Part shown: positions 59,648 to 64,000 of the stretch, piece after piece
How the letters are laid out: each line of letters begins with the position of its first letter
How positions within the stretch are numbered: the stretch's first letter is position 1
Assembly: GCA_905221605.1 (NCBI GenBank)
Contig: CAJNDS010002578.1
Coordinates: 248,001-312,000 of the forward strand
Direction of reading: 5' to 3'
Source of the DNA: Symbiodinium natans
Taxonomy: Eukaryota > Sar > Dinophyceae > Suessiales > Symbiodiniaceae
DNA length: 64,000 nucleotides
Notes under the pieces: generated by a model
Database searches by the model: none
Told to the model about the DNA's origin: nothing
The model's input: the letters and a program-made list of their open reading frames with translations, nothing else
Translations under genes and position numbers: made by a program

Positions 59648-59739
59648 CTCAACCCCGAAACGTTTGCATTCCAATTCGCTGTGCCTGGCCTGCATGCCCA
59701 CACATCTCGAGGAAGACACCTCGTTACTTTGTGTTAAGG

Positions 59740-60035
59740 ACTTTATGGGTTTAGGTGTTTAAGGCTTTAGGGCCTTCTAGGGGTTTGGGGGTGGTTTAGC
59801 GGTTTAGCGGTTTAGAGGTTTAGGGCTTTAGGGGTTTAAGGGTTTAAGGGTTTAGGGGTTTAGGGTTTAAGGTTTTCGTTTGTAGGTTAGCGAGGAACAT
59901 ATCAAGGAGGCACTGGCGGCAGCTCCTGAAAGGGTTTCGGGTTTCGGCTTTAGGGGTTAAGGGTTTCGGTCGGGTTGAGGGTTTAGAGGGCTTAGGGTTT
60001 TAAAGGGTTTAAGGGTTTAAGGGTTTTAATCAATA
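59740..60035. repeat. Degenerate TTTAGGG telomere-like repeats
   Basis: GGTTTAGGGGTTTAGGGTTT and variants (GGTTTAAGGG, GGTTTAGCGG, GGTTTCGGG) recur about 30 times, interrupted at 59,880-59,930. TTTAGGG is the plant-type telomere repeat, also reported for dinoflagellates. The degenerate form suggests an old interstitial telomeric tract or an independent G-rich satellite. Confidence 0.6.
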
Positions 60036-60304
60036 AGGAGGTTTCTGCTTTTGAAGACACGGACCTCCTGTGTACAGTAGCACAACCATGCACAAAGAAA
60101 CAAAAGGAGGGCACGAGCGGCACCTCCTGTGGTGTCATTGAAGACGAATTCCTTCCATGGATGATCATGGGAACAGAACGATTCATGCACACTAGCAGCA
60201 CAACCAGGAAAGAACAATTGAAGGAGGCTCTAGCAGCAGCTCCTGTGTTGTCGAACATGCACATCCAGGGCGTGTCCTGCAGGTCAGAAATCGGATCAAG
60301 GCAG

Positions 60305-60640
60305 CCCTAGTCGTGTTTTGAGTTGCATGATTGAAGCACAACAAGGACAACGATCTTTCTTTTTCAACAGCAAGCCGGCCGTCGATCGATCAGGCCACCA
60401 CTCCGTCCCCAGCACCATCGGGGCCGTCATTGCGAGGGTCTCCTGGCGGCTTCCACAGGACCACAGCATACGGGCCGGGATCCTCCATCTCCTCTTCTTC
60501 CTCTTGCTCGATGTCGCCAACCCCAGCCCCACCAGCATCGTCGGATCCCCATCGCTGGTCGCCCTTCCACTGCTTCCCCTTCTGCCGGTTGGCCCAATAA
60601 ACCTTCCTCTTCAGGCCTCCAGGGATCCGAATTTTAGCAT

Positions 60641-60671
<31 letters not shown>

Positions 60672-61472
60672 CATTATATAAAGATATATAAAAGGCTACA
60701 TTATGTACACATATAGGATTCAGGTTGGTATATATATATAGGAGATCCTCCTATATAGAGTAGGAGACCTCCTGCCTCGGTTCTTCTTCGGCCGGCTGCG
60801 GGCCCATGCGATGTTGCTCTTGCACGTCTCAGGGTCGATCATTTTACCTGCCCAGCGTTTGGCATGGTTGAGGTCCTCGTGCTGCAGGTAGCTGTACTTG
60901 GTTGCATTCTTTTATAAGACATGCAATCCGGATCCGTCTTTAGGAGACCTCCTATATAATTAATTTTTCTAGGAGATCCATCCTCGAACAATTCCAACAT
61001 AAAATGCACAGCCATGCATCGGCACAGTCGGTGTTGAGGCAGATGTACTCCCGAAAGTACGAGGTTTGCCCGCAGCTGAGACAAGGCCTTAAGTAGCCAG
61101 CATTCGGGGTCGATGACCCCGCAGCCCATGCAGGTGGGAAGGGAGGCTCTGCTGGCTCTGCTGGCACATCGTGGCCGGCCGTGTTTGGAGGTGGAGGACC
61201 CGGTGGAGGACCGGTGGAGGACCGAGCGGCTCATTGGGTGGAGGGCCGGGTGGAGGACCGGCTGCACTACCACCGGGTGGAGGACCGGGTGGAGGACCGG
61301 GCGGAGGACCGGGCGGATTTGCACCCTGTGCTGCTGGCTGGATCACCACGTTCAAGGTAACCGAGCCAATGCCAGGAATGTCCACCGTCGTGCCTTCCGT
61401 GGCATGGGCGTTGGGGGCCACAGGTGCATCGTTCTGGTGGTTCGCTCGGCCCACTTGCTGTGCTGCACCCAT
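60305..61472 (-). CDS. Multi-exon protein with proline repeat and zinc ribbon
   Basis: Exon 1 starts MGAAQQVGRANHQNDAPVAP at about 61,472, then TTVDIPGIGSVTLNVVIQPA and PPGPPPGPPPGPPPGG. One frame over, NAGYLRPCLSCGQTSYFREY and ICLNTDCADAW (about 61,110-61,010) form a C-x2-C...C-x4-C zinc ribbon. The next coding block (about 60,905-60,780) reads YLQHEDLNHAKRWAGKMIDP and CKSNIAWARSRPKKNRG. A final block (60,610-60,390) has KVYWANRQKGKQWKGDQRW and EQEEEEEMEDPGPYAVVLWK. The separators at 60,615-60,780 and 60,905-60,960 are AT-rich, contain TA repeats and AGGAGACCTCCT hairpins, and look like introns. Function unknown. Confidence 0.4.
60643..60668. repeat. (TA)n microsatellite
   Basis: About 13 TA units inside a probable intron. 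A second, shorter TATATATATA run lies at 60,731-60,741. Confidence 0.9.
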
Positions 61473-61599
61473 GATCGATCGTTCGATATCAAGTGATCGT
61501 TGGCTATCAGAATGGCTTTGCTCGAGCCTTGCTATACATGCAAAGGAAAAACATCTGTAGCAATGAGCAGATCGCTCGGCCAGCACTTACACAAACACG

Positions 61600-62100
61600 G
61601 CAGCCAGCTCAATGTGTCAACAGAAGATGCAGCATGGAGTCCTTCTTATAAGGAGGATCGTATAGACATCCTCCTGGAAGAACTTCCAGATATATACCTG
61701 CCACGGATCGTGCATTGCATGCACTCACTGCAGATCATTGCTAGGAGTGCTGCATGCATGCACACAGATCTCGATAAGAAAAAGCCGGCACTGCATGCAT
61801 GCATAGGAGTGCAGAAGGTGCACTTCCTGAAGGATGCGATCGAGCTGTCAAGACAGCATGATCGACCTGGCTCAATGTGTGCATATGCCATACATAACAC
61901 GGAAACGGCTGCGACTTCATGCAATGCAGTTGCGACTTCATGCATGCCAAAAATCAAAGCCCACAGATGTTTTCGCACTTCTGCAAAACTGTTCTGTAAA
62001 TCACGAGGAAAATTGCAAGTGACTGCTAGTGCACGCTTCTGCAAAAATGAATGTTAAAATTCATCTATGCATGCACAGCAAACATGTCATGTTCCCGCTT
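61600..62100. other. AT-rich non-coding stretch with CATGCATG motifs
   Basis: No gene was recognised. A hairpin AGGAGGATC...CATCCTCCT lies at 61,651-61,675, and TGCATGCATG occurs at 61,750 and 61,793. Short frames on both strands are not supported. Confidence 0.4.
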
Positions 62101-62119
62101 GGACTTCAGATTTCGGAAG

Positions 62120-63625
62120 CTATGCTGGGACTTCTGCTGCTAGCTCTTGGTCCAGCTGGGACCGAAGAGCCCGGGCTTCTTCATAAGTCATGTCCTGCTC
62201 CTGGATCTTGGCCCTCAGACTGTGTGCAAGCTCCACATGATTCGGGTACTTCTTTTCGCTCAATTCAAGCAGGAGCTCTCTCTTGTGATTGTTCGTGGTG
62301 CAGCGACAGGCCGTGATGTAGGTCCTGGGCGGCTTGCTGGCAGTGGCCTGCCGAACCGCGTGGAGCTTCCTCTTGGCCATATCGATATCACCAGGGTCGA
62401 CACATGGATCCTCTGAGCCATCCTTGCTCACCATCGAGTCGGCTGCACTGGGCTTCTTGCTTGGGGAGGCTGGGGTGGCACTTCTGGATTTCACCGGCCG
62501 AGACCAAATCCTTGCTTGTAGCACTGCCTTCGCAATCAGCACCCTTCGCCTGGGCTTTCGCCTTGGCTTTCCCCTTGGCTTTCGCCTTGGCATTCGCCTT
62601 GGCTTTCGCCTTGGCTTTCGCCTTGGCTTTCGCCTTCGCCTTCGATTTCGGCTTGGCTTTGGTCTTGGGAGCCAAAGCTGCTGCAGGAACCGCTGCCTTG
62701 GCAAGGAGATCCTTATGATGATCGAGAACCTCCTGCGGAATGCCAGCAGCTGGATCCAGGCATGCTTGCACTTCACTGCCATCAGAGTAAACTGTTCGTG
62801 TTTTGCAAGCGTGAAGATCAGGAAAGCTCAGCAAGGGATGCTTCAAGGGTGCATCTTCCGCCTTGGCACTGCTGACTTTCGAAGGCCCAGGCTTGCTGTG
62901 GACTTGCGACTGCGAAGCTTCAGCAGGAGGATTCTCTGAATCCTCCTCGAGATCCAAGGCTTCTGCAGCTTCATCGTCATCACTGCTGTTAATCTGCAGC
63001 ACCTCGGTCGAGCAAGCCTTGTGGCTCCAGCTGGTGCTTGATGTCGCCGGTGGCTGCAAGCCGTATCTGGCATAGATGTCCTCAGCCGAGCTCGAGGACC
63101 TTCTCAGGGGCTTGCTTTTTTTACATCAGGTTCATCCTTGGCCGGATCGCTCATGCTTTTCGCCAGGGCCCTCCTTCCTCGCCAAAAATGTGTCTTGACT
63201 GCAGGCTGATCTGCCTGATTCGCAGGGGTCGTCCTGTCCTTTGCCTTTTGCAAAGCCCTGGCAATTCTCAAAACACTAGGAGGAGTCTTTAGCCCCGACG
63301 AAATGCTTTTGACCTTAAGACCGCAGACCTGAACAGCGTGTGCGATCTGCCGACCGAACATCTCAGCAGAATGGCCATCCAAACCTTCAAAGGCCTCTAT
63401 CGCAGCTTTGGAAATCACCGTCTTCACAACTCTCGCTGACACAGCCAAGTAATCGAGAATGAAGGCTTCGTATGCTGTGCACACCTTGACAGGGTCTGTT
63501 TCTCGGTAGGCGGTACCAACACCCTGATAGTTAGCCCGAAGCATCTTCTTCACCTCATCGACTGTGGCCGAGTTGCAGACACGAGCTGCACGAGCAGACA
63601 TGTGCACGACACAATTCCCAAGCAA
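62120..63625 (-). CDS. Unrecognised protein with long Ala/Lys repeat (two frame breaks)
   Basis: The first part (63625-63104) reads NSATVDEVKKMLRANYQGVG, TAYEAFILDYLAVSARVVK and EMFGRQIAHAVQVCGLKVK. At 63,115-63,121 an A7 run (minus strand) shifts the frame. Reading on from KPLRRSSSSAEDIYARYGLQ restores a sensible protein, so the break is probably an indel in the homopolymer. The middle part ends in about 18 alternating KAKAKA units (62,660-62,540). A further shift near 62,500 leads to SKDGSEDPCVDPGDIDMAKR and YPNHVELAHSLRAKIQEQDM. It is a basic, possibly nucleic-acid-binding protein upstream of the transposase-like gene on the same strand. No family was recognised. Confidence 0.45.
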
Positions 63626-63745
63626 GGCTAGCTGCAGGGTGCATGTGTCCTTTTACAAAATTAATCGAGCCAAAACGCGGTCCAACAAAATTCAAAACGA
63701 GCAATCAACATGCACATGCTGCAAACAAACGAATAACAGGGCCGA

Positions 63746-63768
63746 CCCCCCCCCCCCCCCCCCCCCCC
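63746..63768. repeat. Poly-C run
   Basis: A run of 23 C residues follows GGCCGA. The exact length is likely unreliable. The remaining 230 bases to the window end hold no recognised gene. Confidence 0.9.
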
Positions 63769-64000
63769 TATAGACAGGAGTGGCCTGCAATCCACGTCCT
63801 CGATATCATCGTGCATATGGCCGGCCATTGCATGCTGCACACGATCTCGAGCCGTCTTTGCATGGCTTCGATCGAAGCATGCATATATAATACATGTGTT
63901 ATATCATGTGAAAAACACCTTAAATAGAGTATGCGAAAAACATGTTTTTAAGGCTTATTGTTTTAAGGGGTATACACTGAAACCATAGACTTTTCGTTTT

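Overview
The window looks like nuclear DNA of a protist, most probably a dinoflagellate. The reasons are Ty1/copia coding sequence, a tandemly duplicated gene with a repeated signal-peptide exon, many minisatellites, degenerate TTTAGGG-type repeats, and one possible spliced-leader remnant. No bacterial operons, rRNA or tRNA genes were recognised. The assignment is an inference from gene content and repeat style.

Layout. 1-3.3 kb: a glycosyltransferase-like secreted protein gene on the minus strand, plus the 5' end of a second tandem copy. 5.3-8.2 kb: minus-strand LTR-retrotransposon debris with a zinc knuckle and a copia pol fragment. 9.6-10.5 kb: C-rich and 51-bp minisatellites. 10.8-11.6 kb: a gag fragment. 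11.9-17.8 kb: a copia pol polyprotein (integrase, reverse transcriptase, RNase H) with an extra 3' ORF. 18-22 kb: a MITE-like repeat, a 2-oxoglutarate-oxygenase-like ORF and a large GAGACA/TGTCTC array. 23-25.2 kb: a Crinkler/RHS-like P-loop NTPase plus nuclease gene.

27.4-42.6 kb is the centrepiece: an endogenous Polinton-like or virophage-like DNA virus. Ten minus-strand genes follow one another closely: small membrane protein, C5-cytosine DNA methyltransferase, packaging ATPase, penton-like protein, AT-hook protein, a small protein, a Gly/Ala-rich membrane protein, major capsid protein, a 1199-residue fibre with an S74 chaperone domain, and an rve integrase. On the plus strand are a possible ssDNA-binding protein and a large broken replication protein (polymerase-like region, HNH, SF1 helicase). 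Eight of the ten minus-strand genes carry a TAAA motif at or within a few bases of their ATG, resembling the TAAAT late promoter of nucleocytoplasmic large DNA viruses. GAGACA arrays lie at both ends of the element and between its two plus-strand genes.

45-52 kb holds GC-rich repeats and poorly known genes, including a C2H2 zinc-finger protein joined to a nuclease-like domain. 52.4-55.06 kb is a second, truncated copy of the viral integrase-fibre end. From about 55.05 kb the sequence becomes AT-rich and carries a transposase-like gene and several unrecognised minus-strand genes, with many short GGAGG...CCTCC stem-loops.

Single-base frame breaks are common throughout. The capsid and fibre genes are intact, whereas the replication gene has frame breaks and an in-frame stop, so the viral element is probably an old or decaying insertion. 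Some breaks, such as one at an A7 run, may be assembly errors.
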